Source: Bacteroidota bacterium (GTDB taxonomy: Bacteria > Bacteroidota > Bacteroidia > Cytophagales > Cyclobacteriaceae). Taken from it: a stretch of 57,505 nucleotides of DNA. The notes beneath the pieces are model-generated. The model did not search any database. It was not told the DNA's origin and saw only the letters and a program-made list of their open reading frames with translations. Made by a program: the position numbers and the translations under genes. The DNA lies in contig JADFHN010000017.1 of assembly GCA_022567155.1 (NCBI GenBank), positions 1 to 57,505 of the forward strand, read 5' to 3'. This document shows, one piece after another, positions 1-8,524 of this stretch (position 1 is its first letter; every line of letters starts with the position of its first letter).

Positions 1-38
1 TGGGATCTATGTGTATTTCAGTCCGGTATCCACACCAA

Positions 39-308
39 TCAACCGGAAATCTGAGAAAGCATTTCATTCGTCTGGAAAATAGCATTGTCAAGGTTGTCGA
101 GAGACACTTCAATCTGTGTACGAATAGTTTCGACCATAAAATTATGTGTATCCTTACTTGGAATTTTACGGCCCTCCATATTGTCCATCAGCGACGTCAG
201 GTTTTCTTTGGCCTTATGAAGCCTGATTAAGTCGTCAGTCAGCTCCTCCGTCAGCTTCCCTATCATTTCTTCATTCAGATCATCATATTCCTGGTGGTCC
301 CCGCTCAT
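39..308 (-). CDS. Small acidic helical protein, unknown
   Basis: This is an 89-residue acidic protein with an ATG start. It has no cysteines, no signal peptide and no membrane segment. Nearly the whole chain looks helical, with Leu/Ile spaced about every three to four residues, so a short coiled coil or helical hairpin is likely. I do not recognise a family. It is separated from the next gene on the same strand by about 240 bp of AT-rich DNA. Its length, start and composition look like a real small cytoplasmic protein rather than a shadow ORF. Confidence 0.6.
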   Translation of the reverse strand: MSGDHQEYDDLNEEMIGKLTEELTDDLIRLHKAKENLTSLMDNMEGRKIPSKDTHNFMVETIRTQIEVSLDNLDNAIFQTNEMLSQISG

Positions 309-546
309 TGTAAATTTTGGGTTAATGTTTGGTTGATATAATCATTTTACAACCCGAATCTATTACAAAAAATACGCAAAATAGCCTGAATATGTAAAAA
401 ATGAATTAAACATCAGGTATTATGGATAAAATGCAGGCTGTTTTTCTTATTAATTCATCATAAATTGCCTATATACTTCAAAAGGCAAAAATATGCTGCA
501 AGCAAACAGTTATAATAAAATATAGGCAGTAAATATAGTATTTTCC

Positions 547-1941
547 TTAGTTCACTTTCATTTTCACCGGATCCCAATGAACAATTCTGTTTTCAAAATA
601 GCTAAGGTTGGTTGCCAGAGGAGGACCGCAGGCACGCATTCCAAATTCCGCATTTTCAACCACTGATGTTCCGGTGCGTATCGCATTGTAAAAATTGGAA
701 TGATGATCCAGTTCTGAACTATATCCTTTCGGTGCTGAGTAAACCAATTCCTCCGGTTCAAACATAGTTGCCCTTTTCTCAGGATATTTTGATTCATATT
801 GTATTCGGAAACCAAACTGAGTGGCTTCAGGAAACGTATTGTACGTATCCCATCCGCCGTATCCGGGTGCATCGGGCATTTTATTTTTTGTTATAAAAAT
901 TGAATTTCCACGTATAACCATTGTGCCCTCGGCGCCTACCAGCTTAAGCAGTGATCCTCCTCCACCTCCATCTACAAAATTCACACGGATTTGAAGGTTA
1001 AAAGCAGGATGGTCGGTTGTTTCCGGATAATCCACCACAGCCAGCATCACATCGGGCACATCGCGCCCGTCTTTCCAATAACGCAATCCACCGGTAGCAA
1101 ATATTCTTTCAGGGCCAAGCGAGTTAAGCACAACATGCAATCCAGAAAATAAATGGACAAACAGATCGCCTGCTACGCCTGTACCGTAGTCCTGATAATT
1201 CCGCCAGCGGAAAAATCGTACCGAATCAAACGAGTGACTTGGAGCATCGCCGATAAACCTGTCCCAGTCGATCGTATTGGGTGAGGCATCCGGAGGAATG
1301 GAGTATTGCCAGGCACCGAGTGCAGATTGGCGGTCATTATAGGTTTCAACCAGGATAAGCTGGCCGATCGTCCCTGATTTATATATTTCAGCAGCTTTAT
1401 GATATACAATTGAGCTGACGCGCTGGCTTCCTACCTGAAAGACCTTTCCGGTTTTCTTCTCCGTATCGATTACCGCTCTTCCTTCTTCGATGTGATGCAC
1501 CATCGGTTTTTCGCAGTACACTGCTTTACCGCTTTTCATCGCATCAATGGAGATGTGATCATGCCAGTGGTCGGGGGTGGAGATAATTACAGCGTCGATA
1601 TCATCCTTGGCAAGAATTTCTTTGTAATCCCGCGTGGTGAACAAATGGTCGCCAAAATCTTTTTTAGCCCGTGCAAAATGACCGTTGTACAAATCGCAAA
1701 CGGCAACGAGTTCAACACCGGGTACCTGAACTGTGGTCTGACAATTATTAAACCCCATGATACCCATGCCGATGGCTGCAACCCTTACTTTATCATTTGC
1801 CGGGTACTTTTTCACTTCAATTAGTTCCGGCCGGGGTTTTCCTGCCTTCACGGCAAGTGTGGTTAACCCTGATACGGCTACAGCCGAACCGGCAATTTTT
1901 TTGATAAATGAACGGCGTGATTTTTTATTCCTGGTTTTCAT
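547..1941 (-). CDS. Gfo/Idh/MocA-family oxidoreductase, Tat-exported
   Basis: The protein has 464 residues. A twin-arginine signal opens it (RRSFIKK at about 9-15, then a hydrophobic stretch to about 32), so it is probably exported folded with its cofactor. A Rossmann motif GMGIMG lies at 58-63, and the family motif EKP (dinucleotide and substrate binding) lies at 144-146. The C-terminal alpha/beta half is complete. Family members are NAD(P)-dependent oxidoreductases of sugars, inositols or their derivatives, and Tat-exported versions are common in Bacteroidota. The substrate cannot be read from the sequence. It stands alone here; a second relative lies at 54412. Confidence 0.9.
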   Translation of the reverse strand: MKTRNKKSRRSFIKKIAGSAVAVSGLTTLAVKAGKPRPELIEVKKYPANDKVRVAAIGMGIMGFNNCQTTVQVPGVELVAVCDLYNGHFARAKKDFGDHLFTTRDYKEILAKDDIDAVIISTPDHWHDHISIDAMKSGKAVYCEKPMVHHIEEGRAVIDTEKKTGKVFQVGSQRVSSIVYHKAAEIYKSGTIGQLILVETYNDRQSALGAWQYSIPPDASPNTIDWDRFIGDAPSHSFDSVRFFRWRNYQDYGTGVAGDLFVHLFSGLHVVLNSLGPERIFATGGLRYWKDGRDVPDVMLAVVDYPETTDHPAFNLQIRVNFVDGGGGGSLLKLVGAEGTMVIRGNSIFITKNKMPDAPGYGGWDTYNTFPEATQFGFRIQYESKYPEKRATMFEPEELVYSAPKGYSSELDHHSNFYNAIRTGTSVVENAEFGMRACGPPLATNLSYFENRIVHWDPVKMKVN

Positions 1942-2301
1942 AGCATGGAAAGATTAGATATAATATTGATATTTTTTACTCCAATTCAGATTATACTTTT
2001 CCGTGGTTTTAAATTAAACAATAATTCGCAGAAACCAGTAATTTTTAAAATGATGTTTTAAAGTACTATATAATTATATAGGTTAGCTGCAGATACTTAT
2101 CCAACAGATACCATTTTGACTAGTATAAATGTATCAGCATTTCTCCTTATTCCGTTGATGATCGTTAGCATTCAGTAAATGAAAACTGTTTGATAAATTC
2201 CAGTGGAAGCGCTTGTATACGAATAATTATTAAATAATTTGACTTGAGGTGCATCTTTTAATTGAAGAAATGGTCTTTTTAAAAACTACACATAAATTAT
2301 T
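1942..2301. other. AT-rich divergent intergenic region
   Basis: About 360 bp separate two divergent genes, so promoters for both should lie here. I see no perfect TAnnTTTG box. A 16-bp perfect palindrome, CTATATAATTATATAG, spans 2066-2081. It could be an operator or simply AT-rich sequence. Nothing else stands out. Confidence 0.4.
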
Positions 2302-3246
2302 ATGAAAAAGACCTACTTGATTACACTACTTGCTTTGTTATGTGTATTTGTCGCAAAAGCACAGGAAGAAATTTCGAAATCCTTCGAAGGAGTTAAAAAT
2401 ATCTCTATTAATCTGGCTTCAGGTGACTGTACGCTTAAAAAAGGTACTACACCCACCATCAGGGTGGAACTTCAATACACCTACGATAACGATGAATTCA
2501 AGCCACAGATTGAACAAAAAGGATCGAATCTTATTATTAAGGAAAAATTTGAAGGACAGAATCACAACGGGTGGAGTAAATGGACAATCACCATTCCCGA
2601 CGGATTGGAAGTAGCCGTTAATTCAGGTTCAGGGGACCTCACTATCGGTAACCTGAAACTGTATATAAAAACTAATTCAGGTTCCGGTGATATAGACTTA
2701 TCGGATACAAGCGGGGATGTGACCATCAATACAGGTTCGGGCGATGTGGAAATCGATACCCAGGATGGTGATATTTCTGTAAATACCGGTTCGGGAGATG
2801 TTCGGTTAACTTCGGGAAAAGGTAATGTCAACATAAATGCCGGATCAGGAGATATAAGGATCGTTGATTCTTACGCAGAGTTTAGTGTCAATACCGGAAG
2901 TGGAGATATTTCTGCGAGGGATATTACCATTGCAGGGAAGAGTAGTTTTAATTCAGGATCAGGAGATGCAAGTGTATCATTAGGCTCTTCTTTAGATTAT
3001 GACATAAGTGTAAACAGTGGATCCGGGGATGCTGTTCTTGATTTTAATAACAATGAAATCAATGGAGTGGTAACAATGCAAGCTAACAAGAGAAATGGTC
3101 GCATTGTAGCGCCATTTGAATTTGACAAAGTGGAAGAAGAAAAGCATGGAAGTCAAACCATAATTATAAAAACGGTCCACATCGGTTCAACGGATATTAA
3201 GATTCATGTTGGTACAGGCTCCGGAAAAGCTGAAATTACAAACTAG
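2302..3246 (+). CDS. Exported DUF4097-like beta-solenoid protein with GSGD repeats
   Basis: The protein has 314 residues, with a signal peptide at 1-20 (cleavage near AKA-Q). The motif N-x-GSGD occurs eight times, starting at residues 107, 125, 143, 161, 179, 197, 217 and 238. The first six are exactly 18 residues apart, as expected for rungs of a beta-solenoid with the GSGD turn stacked in register. This resembles the DUF4097/DUF2807 class of putative adhesin-like proteins, common in Bacteroidota and often of unknown role. No anchor or sorting domain is visible. A strong terminator follows directly, so it is probably monocistronic. Confidence 0.8.
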   Translation: MKKTYLITLLALLCVFVAKAQEEISKSFEGVKNISINLASGDCTLKKGTTPTIRVELQYTYDNDEFKPQIEQKGSNLIIKEKFEGQNHNGWSKWTITIPDGLEVAVNSGSGDLTIGNLKLYIKTNSGSGDIDLSDTSGDVTINTGSGDVEIDTQDGDISVNTGSGDVRLTSGKGNVNINAGSGDIRIVDSYAEFSVNTGSGDISARDITIAGKSSFNSGSGDASVSLGSSLDYDISVNSGSGDAVLDFNNNEINGVVTMQANKRNGRIVAPFEFDKVEEEKHGSQTIIIKTVHIGSTDIKIHVGTGSGKAEITN

Positions 3247-3265
3247 AATTAATTTTAATCAGGTT

Positions 3266-3296
3266 AAAAGGTCAGGCAGAAGCCTGACCTTTTTTA
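3266..3296 (+). terminator. Rho-independent terminator
   Basis: A perfect stem (AAGGTCAGGC paired with GCCTGACCTT, loop AGAA) is followed by a run of T. It begins about 20 nt after the stop codon of the GSGD-repeat gene. Confidence 0.9.
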
Positions 3297-3305
3297 TTTT
3301 TTCAC

Positions 3306-3313
3306 TAAATTTG
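3306..3313 (+). promoter_or_regulatory. Putative Bacteroidota -7 box (TAAATTTG)
   Basis: TAAATTTG matches the Bacteroidota -7 consensus TAnnTTTG and lies 17 nt before the ATG of the propeller dehydrogenase. No TTTG is found at -33, because the preceding terminator occupies that position. Confidence 0.4.
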
Positions 3314-3330
3314 ATGAAACAATATTCCAT

Positions 3331-4608
3331 ATGAAAAAGATACCCTACCTCTTTGTCTTGTTAGCATTGTTTATCCAGTGTACAATTGATAAGAATGATT
3401 TTATTCAACAACTTGCTTTCGCAACCGATAATTCCGGGCTTACGTTACCGGAAGGATTTCAAGCGGTACTTGTTACCGATACAACCGGCAGGGCCCGGCA
3501 TATTGTCGTAAATGATAATGGAGATATTTATATAAACCTCCGGAGATTAACTGACAAGGGGGGGCTTGTGGCATTACGAGATAACGACGGTGATGGTATA
3601 GCAGATGAAAAAGAATATTTTGGCGACTTCCAGGGTACCGGTATGGAAATTTACAACGGATATCTTTATTTTTCATCCGATACCTCGGTTCACCGGTATA
3701 AGCTTAATCCTGATCAGTTGGTTCCTGAAGGTGAGCCGGAAGCTATTGTGACAGGGTTTATTTCTCAGAGGCAGCATGCCGTGAAACCTTTCACTTTTGA
3801 TAAAGCAGGCAAAATGTACGTAAATGTTGGTGCTCCTTCCAATGCCTGTCAGGAAGAAGACCGTAATAAAGAATCTTCAGGTATGGATCCCTGCCCACTG
3901 TTGGAAAGACAGGGAGGCATCTGGCAATTTGATGCCGAAAGAAGGGGTCAGACCCAGGTGGATGACGGGCACAGGTATGCAACCGGCTTGCGCAATTGTG
4001 TGGCCATAAGCTGGAATCCGGTAAGCGATCATTTATATGTAGTACAGCATGGCCGGGATATGCTGCATAACTGGTGGCCCGAAACCTATACCGAGGAGGT
4101 ACCCGCCGAAGAATTTTTTCTTGTAAATGATGGCTCAGACTTTGGATGGCCATATTGCTTCTATGATCAGCTAAAAGGCAAAAAGGTGCTCAACCCTGAA
4201 TTCGGAGGTGATGGCGAAAAGCAGGAGAGATGTGCTGAGAAGGAAGGACCAATCATGGCATTTCCGGGTCATTATGCACCCAATGATCTCTTGTTTTACA
4301 CCGGTGATCAGTTTCCTGATAAATACCGGCATGGTGCTTTTATTGCTTTTCATGGGTCATGGAACAGGGAGGCGGATCACCGGCAACAAGGATACCATGT
4401 TGTGTTTGTGCCATTTGACGGCGATAATCCTTCCGGTGATTGGGAAGTATTTGCCGATGGTTTTGAAGGTCCTGAAAATGTAGCTTCCCCTGGTGATGCC
4501 TTACACCGGCCGACGGGACTGGCAGTAGGACCTGACGGATCATTGTATATAACTGATTCCGTAAAAGGTGCGGTTTACCGGATTGTTTACACGGGTAAAT
4601 CAGCCTGA
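3331..4608 (+). CDS. Sorbosone dehydrogenase-like PQQ-type beta-propeller protein
   Basis: The protein has 425 residues and an N-terminal export signal. A Cys at residue 17 (LFIQC) could be a lipobox, though Gln at -1 is atypical. The body is the glucose/sorbosone dehydrogenase six-bladed propeller. Visible features are the opening LPEGFQAVLV, a repeated pattern of short blades such as KPFTFDKAGKMYVNVG, the segment RNCVAISW, and the closing RPTGLAVGPDGSLYITD. Family members oxidise sugars or aldoses with PQQ in the periplasm. Many Bacteroidota copies have no demonstrated substrate, and no PQQ-synthesis genes or cytochrome partners are in this window. Confidence 0.8.
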   Translation: MKKIPYLFVLLALFIQCTIDKNDFIQQLAFATDNSGLTLPEGFQAVLVTDTTGRARHIVVNDNGDIYINLRRLTDKGGLVALRDNDGDGIADEKEYFGDFQGTGMEIYNGYLYFSSDTSVHRYKLNPDQLVPEGEPEAIVTGFISQRQHAVKPFTFDKAGKMYVNVGAPSNACQEEDRNKESSGMDPCPLLERQGGIWQFDAERRGQTQVDDGHRYATGLRNCVAISWNPVSDHLYVVQHGRDMLHNWWPETYTEEVPAEEFFLVNDGSDFGWPYCFYDQLKGKKVLNPEFGGDGEKQERCAEKEGPIMAFPGHYAPNDLLFYTGDQFPDKYRHGAFIAFHGSWNREADHRQQGYHVVFVPFDGDNPSGDWEVFADGFEGPENVASPGDALHRPTGLAVGPDGSLYITDSVKGAVYRIVYTGKSA

Positions 4609-5029
4609 CATGTTTTCGCTGGCTGTAAGGAGCAGGGAATCAACCAAATGAAAGAAGCAGATTTCAAGAGAATATTGAGGTTTGCAATCAGTGGCACGAA
4701 CAGCATTTGTTTTCACTATTGGTAATCCATTATGCTGGTTATGCGCAGGAAAACCTTGGTGTACTGAATGTAAGGCTTCAAAAGGAGATATGGCCGGCAT
4801 CGTGAGTGTCACATCCAACCGTTTAGTCGTATGAATACGTGTCGGTATTGCATTACCTCCAGGATTATCCGGAACGTTTGTGTGGAATAATAAAACGATT
4901 GTATTGCACGAAGGATCGCAGGAAATTTTAATTGAATGATCCGTAATAAAAAGCCATTGGCTAAAAAAATGTAAGAGTTTCCAGGCGTGCAATGGTATCC
5001 CGATCCGGACAGAATTCTTATATTGTAGT
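4609..5029. other. Intergenic region without a supported gene
   Basis: These 420 bp lie between two plus-strand genes. A minus-strand open frame of 130 codons exists, but it begins with TTG, is rich in His, Pro, Thr and Cys, and resembles no family I know. No terminator or standard promoter box is evident. It may be a decayed gene, but I cannot show that. Confidence 0.4.
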
Positions 5030-6028
5030 ATGTTTTATATACGTAAGCCTAAACCCTGGGATAAACTACAGCCCATAGACGAAAAGTTTTACCTTGACAG
5101 AAGAAAGATCCTGAAAAAACTTGGCATGGTTTCGGGGGCTATACTGGCATACCCGACCTTGCTTTCGGCATGTGTTTCAGGAAACTCTGCAGATAAAGAA
5201 GGACAGCATGATATTGATAATAATTTCACTTTTGAAGGAATAGAAAACTTTTTTCCTTCGAAACGGAACACAAAATATGTTCTGGATCGTGAAATTACAG
5301 ATAAATATTCCGCTACGCACAATAACAACTTTTATGAATTTATAAGCCAGTCTGATCCCAACATCTACAATGCATACAAGTATGTTGACAAATTTGATAA
5401 CCGTGAATGGAAATTTGAAGTAAGCGGATATGCGTCAAATACGGGAACATTTTACCTGGAAGATATTATTAAAAAATTTGGACAGGAAGAACGCACCTAC
5501 CGTTTTCGTTGTGTAGAACGATGGGCGATGGCTGTACCCTGGACCGGGATTCCGCTGGCAAAGCTTATCAGCTATTTCAATCCAACGTCGAAAGCAAAAT
5601 ACGTGCGTATGGTTTCGTTTGCTGATGAGGAGCAGATGATTGGCGTAAAAAATCAACCCTGGTATCCCTGGCCTTATTTTGAGGGGTTACGAATGGATGA
5701 AGCAATGAATGAACTGGCATTGATGGTGACAGGAATTTATGGAAAACCGCTACCCAAACAAAACGGCGCACCCATGCGGTTGATTGTACCCTGGAAATAC
5801 GGGTATAAGAGTACAAAATCAATTGTAAAGATAGAATTTATCGGTTATGAGCCTGAAACATTCTGGCACAAGATTGCCCCAAATGAGTATGGATTTTATT
5901 CAAACATCGATCCGGACGTGCCGCACCCACGGTGGTCACAGGCAAGAGAGCGTATGTTGCCCGATGGTGACTGGAGGCCCACGTTGAAGTACAATGGATA
6001 TGGGAAGTACGTAGCTGGCATGTATTAG
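5030..6028 (+). CDS. msrP: MsrP (YedY) molybdopterin methionine sulfoxide reductase catalytic subunit
   Basis: The protein has 332 residues, the usual family length. A twin-arginine region (DRRKILKKLG, 23-32) is followed by a hydrophobic stretch ending in LLSAC (44-48), which fits a Tat-exported lipoprotein. The sulfite-oxidase fold follows, with the molybdenum-ligand Cys161 in RCVE. MsrP reduces methionine sulfoxide in periplasmic proteins, normally taking electrons from the haem membrane protein MsrQ. No msrQ is adjacent: the next gene is convergent and is a K+ channel. The electron donor must lie elsewhere or differ. Confidence 0.9.
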   Translation: MFYIRKPKPWDKLQPIDEKFYLDRRKILKKLGMVSGAILAYPTLLSACVSGNSADKEGQHDIDNNFTFEGIENFFPSKRNTKYVLDREITDKYSATHNNNFYEFISQSDPNIYNAYKYVDKFDNREWKFEVSGYASNTGTFYLEDIIKKFGQEERTYRFRCVERWAMAVPWTGIPLAKLISYFNPTSKAKYVRMVSFADEEQMIGVKNQPWYPWPYFEGLRMDEAMNELALMVTGIYGKPLPKQNGAPMRLIVPWKYGYKSTKSIVKIEFIGYEPETFWHKIAPNEYGFYSNIDPDVPHPRWSQARERMLPDGDWRPTLKYNGYGKYVAGMY

Positions 6029-6309
6029 AATGGAATGTTGATAGTTGGCTTAAGCAATCCAAATTCGATACATTCTGTTGCCGAGGTTATATTGTTTGTA
6101 CAACTGGCACATAATTTTTATCTCCGAAATGAACATTACTTGCTCGGAAGTAACCTCCTTCGCTCCGTTATGGCGCTTAAAATTTCCACACCATGATGAG
6201 TAATAGCTAAAATAAATTACACAAAGTTTTGGCAAGGCAGTAACCTGCCGGCCAGCAGACGGGCTTCCTCGCCAGAGCAGGTCATTTAATTTGAGCATAA
6301 AAAATACCG

Positions 6310-7110
6310 TTAAAGTTTAGATCCGCACTTTTTGCAAAATTTAGCATCATCATCGTGCACGGCGGCGTTACAGTTGGAACAAACGTGTGTATTTGTACTC
6401 GATTTTGACGCTTTGGAAAGCTCTACGGTAACAATTCCGGTAGGAACGGCAATGATGGCGTAGCCCATTAACATTACGCAAGAGGCAAGTATCTGACCTA
6501 AGACTGTTTGAGGAGCTATGTCGCCATAACCCACGGTAGTGAGCGTTACAATTGCCCAGTAAATACTTTCAGGAATGCTTGTAAACCCACTTTCTTCACT
6601 TTCGATCATATACATCAGCGTTCCGGTAATCACTACCAGCGACAACACGCCTAAAACAAATACAATGATTTTGCGCCGGCTTGCTTTTAATGCCGCGATC
6701 AGGTGTTTGCCTTCTCCGATAAACTGGGCAAGTTTGAAAATCCGGAATACCCGGAGCAGCCTGATGGTACGGATTACAGCCAGCGTATGACTTCCCATTA
6801 AAATTAAGCTCAGATAGGTCGGAATGATACTTAAGAAATCCACGATTCCATAAAAGCTGATAATGTAACTCAAAGCCTTTTTTGTAGAGTATATTCTGGC
6901 AAGGTATTCAACAGTGAATAAAATTGTAATGAACCATTCGATATTATGAAGTATTGTGCTATACTTTATGTTTATAGCATTAACACTTTCCAACATCACT
7001 GCTGTTACGCTCAGAATGATTGCGATGAGAAGTGCTACGTCAAAAGCCTTGCCTGCAGGGGTGTCTGCTTCGAAAATGATCTCGTGAAGTCTTGATCTGA
7101 AGGTATTCAT
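6310..7110 (-). CDS. Voltage-gated-type K+ channel with C-terminal zinc ribbon
   Basis: The protein has 266 residues and six predicted membrane segments between about 23 and 230. The fourth segment has Arg/Lys roughly every third residue (RTIRLLRVFRIFK, 114-126), as in a voltage sensor. TTVGYGD (191-197) is the K+ selectivity filter. The cytoplasmic tail carries a zinc ribbon with Cys244, Cys247, Cys259 and Cys262 (CSNC and CKKCG). It should form a tetrameric K+-selective channel. The zinc ribbon replaces the more usual RCK/TrkA-N gating domain and could sense metal or redox state, which is inference. Confidence 0.9.
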   Translation of the reverse strand: MNTFRSRLHEIIFEADTPAGKAFDVALLIAIILSVTAVMLESVNAINIKYSTILHNIEWFITILFTVEYLARIYSTKKALSYIISFYGIVDFLSIIPTYLSLILMGSHTLAVIRTIRLLRVFRIFKLAQFIGEGKHLIAALKASRRKIIVFVLGVLSLVVITGTLMYMIESEESGFTSIPESIYWAIVTLTTVGYGDIAPQTVLGQILASCVMLMGYAIIAVPTGIVTVELSKASKSSTNTHVCSNCNAAVHDDDAKFCKKCGSKL

Positions 7111-7155
7111 GTCGGAAAGTTAGGAAATATGGATCTTAATTGTATCATAATAAGC

Positions 7156-7182
7156 AACAGGAAGGCCGTTTGCCTTCCTGTT
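7156..7182. promoter_or_regulatory. Perfect 11-bp hairpin upstream of K+ channel
   Basis: AACAGGAAGGC pairs perfectly with GCCTTCCTGTT across a 5-nt loop. The hairpin lies 46 nt upstream of the channel start and would sit in its 5' leader. On the plus strand it is followed by a pyrimidine-rich TTCCCTTCTTT, so it could also be a terminator. No plus-strand gene ends nearby, which favours a leader structure. Confidence 0.45.
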
Positions 7183-7190
7183 CCCTTCTT

Positions 7191-7210
7191 TAACCTAACC
7201 TAACCTAACT
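7191..7210. repeat. Pentamer tandem repeat (TAACC)3 TAACT
   Basis: Four tandem five-base units lie next to the 7156-7182 hairpin. On the channel's strand it reads AGTTA then GGTTA three times. Its role is unknown. Confidence 0.6.
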
Positions 7211-7490
7211 AAACATCGAAGCGTTGCTTAGCCATTTCTTTTAACCGTTAAATAATCAGTCCGTAATTATTATGAGTTTATGTATGTTTATTTTTATTAG
7301 TATCAATAAGCAAACCTCATACCAATTGGGTCTTTTAACTGTAAAATTCGCCAATCAAGTCTGATTATGTCATGATTAATGCTTGTATAGTTCAAATTCG
7401 AACAGTGTGTGACCGGAGATGTACATAATAACTTTTTGTTTTAAAAAACGTAGAGGTTTATTTTTTAAACCCTTTTGCGTGGATAAACCA

Positions 7491-7521
7491 TTTGGTTATG
7501 GATTGTTTTATTATAAATTTG
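7491..7521 (+). promoter_or_regulatory. sucD promoter (TTTG-N19-TAAATTTG)
   Basis: TTTG at 7491-7494 and TAAATTTG at 7514-7521 are separated by 19 nt, matching the Bacteroidota primary-sigma promoter consensus. The ATG lies 31 nt beyond the -7 box, giving a short leader. Confidence 0.75.
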
Positions 7522-7552
7522 TGGCACTTCTACTGAAAAAATAATCCATTCT

Positions 7553-8428
7553 ATGAGTGTATTGGTAAATAAAGATTCCAGAGTGATTGTACAGGGGTTT
7601 ACGGGCTCTGAAGGCACATTTCATGCTTCCCAGATGATGGAGTACGGAACAAATATAGTTGGTGGCGTAACCCCTGGCAAAGGAGGTCAGACACATCTTG
7701 ACCGGCCGGTATTCAATACGGTAAAAGAGGCCGTTGAACTGGCCGGCGCAAATGTATCAATCATTTTTGTACCACCCGCATTTGCTGCCGATGCCATCAT
7801 GGAAGCTGCACAGGCCGGAATAAAAGTGATTATAACTATTACTGAAGGCATACCAATCAAAGATATGATGATAGCGAAAGAATATCTGAAATCGTTTGAC
7901 TGCGTGTTGGTAGGACCTAATTGTCCGGGAGTGATTACACCGGGTGAAGCAAAGGTTGGAATCATGCCGGGATTTGTATTTAAACCCGGTAAGGTCGGGG
8001 TTGTTTCCAAATCAGGTACACTTACCTATGAAGCAGCAGATCAGGTCGTTAAAGCCGGCCTGGGTATTTCCACCGCTATCGGTATCGGTGGCGACCCGAT
8101 TATAGGAACGTCAACCCGGCAGGCTATCGAGTTGCTGATGAATGATCCTGAAACAAATGCCATTGTAATGATTGGTGAAATAGGCGGGAACTATGAAGCG
8201 GAAGCTGCCCGATGGATCCGCGATCAGGGAAATCCAAAACCCGTGGTTGGATTCATAGCTGGTCAGACGGCGCCTCCCGGTAGAAGAATGGGCCATGCAG
8301 GTGCAATTATAGGTGGTGCGGATGATACGGCTGAAGCAAAAATGAAGATTATGCGTGAGTGTGGCATCACGGTGGTTGAGTCCCCTGCCGATATCGGTAT
8401 ATCGATGGCCAGGGCGCTAAGCAACTAA
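7553..8428 (+). CDS. sucD: Succinate-CoA ligase, ADP-forming, alpha subunit
   Basis: The protein has 291 residues, full family length. It has the N-terminal CoA-binding Rossmann domain ([12 protein letters not shown]), the ligase domain with [13 protein letters not shown], and the phosphorylated active-site His248 in RRMGHAGAI. With SucB/SucC-type beta subunits it converts succinyl-CoA, ADP and phosphate to succinate, CoA and ATP in the citric acid cycle. sucC is not adjacent, so the two subunits are encoded separately. It has a good promoter and a following terminator, so it is probably a single-gene unit. Confidence 0.95.
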   Translation: MSVLVNKDSRVIVQGFTGSEGTFHASQMMEYGTNIVGGVTPGKGGQTHLDRPVFNTVKEAVELAGANVSIIFVPPAFAADAIMEAAQAGIKVIITITEGIPIKDMMIAKEYLKSFDCVLVGPNCPGVITPGEAKVGIMPGFVFKPGKVGVVSKSGTLTYEAADQVVKAGLGISTAIGIGGDPIIGTSTRQAIELLMNDPETNAIVMIGEIGGNYEAEAARWIRDQGNPKPVVGFIAGQTAPPGRRMGHAGAIIGGADDTAEAKMKIMRECGITVVESPADIGISMARALSN

Positions 8429-8463
8429 ATTTCGTATTCAGAACAACACTTTTTATTATATTG

Positions 8464-8490
8464 AGCGGGTATTTGCCTGCTTTTTTTGTT
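8464..8490 (+). terminator. Probable terminator after sucD
   Basis: AGCGGGT pairs with GCCTGCT (two G-U pairs) across a short loop and is followed by seven T residues. Confidence 0.65.
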
Positions 8491-8524
8491 AATTCGATAT
8501 ATAAAATCACACCGGTATAAATTC

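Larger units (their letters stand above)
7111..7552. other. Divergent intergenic region: hairpin, pentamer repeat, sucD promoter
   Basis: These 442 bp lie between the K+ channel (minus) and sucD (plus). They hold a perfect 11-bp hairpin (7156-7182), a (TAACC)3 TAACT tandem repeat (7191-7210) and the sucD promoter (7491-7521). The stretch 7215-7490 is AT-rich and shows no ORF or RNA I recognise. Confidence 0.6.

Noticed and set aside
4600-4992. 130-codon minus-strand frame between two plus-strand genes
   Set aside because: It starts with TTG, overlaps the dehydrogenase stop, has composition typical of antisense translation and resembles no family.
6050-6298. 82-codon minus-strand frame after msrP
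   Set aside because: No family, odd composition and a low-complexity origin; treated as intergenic DNA.
8486-8524. TTG start for the kinase/lyase fusion
   Set aside because: It lies within the T tract of the sucD terminator; the ATG at 8525 starts where kinase homology is expected.
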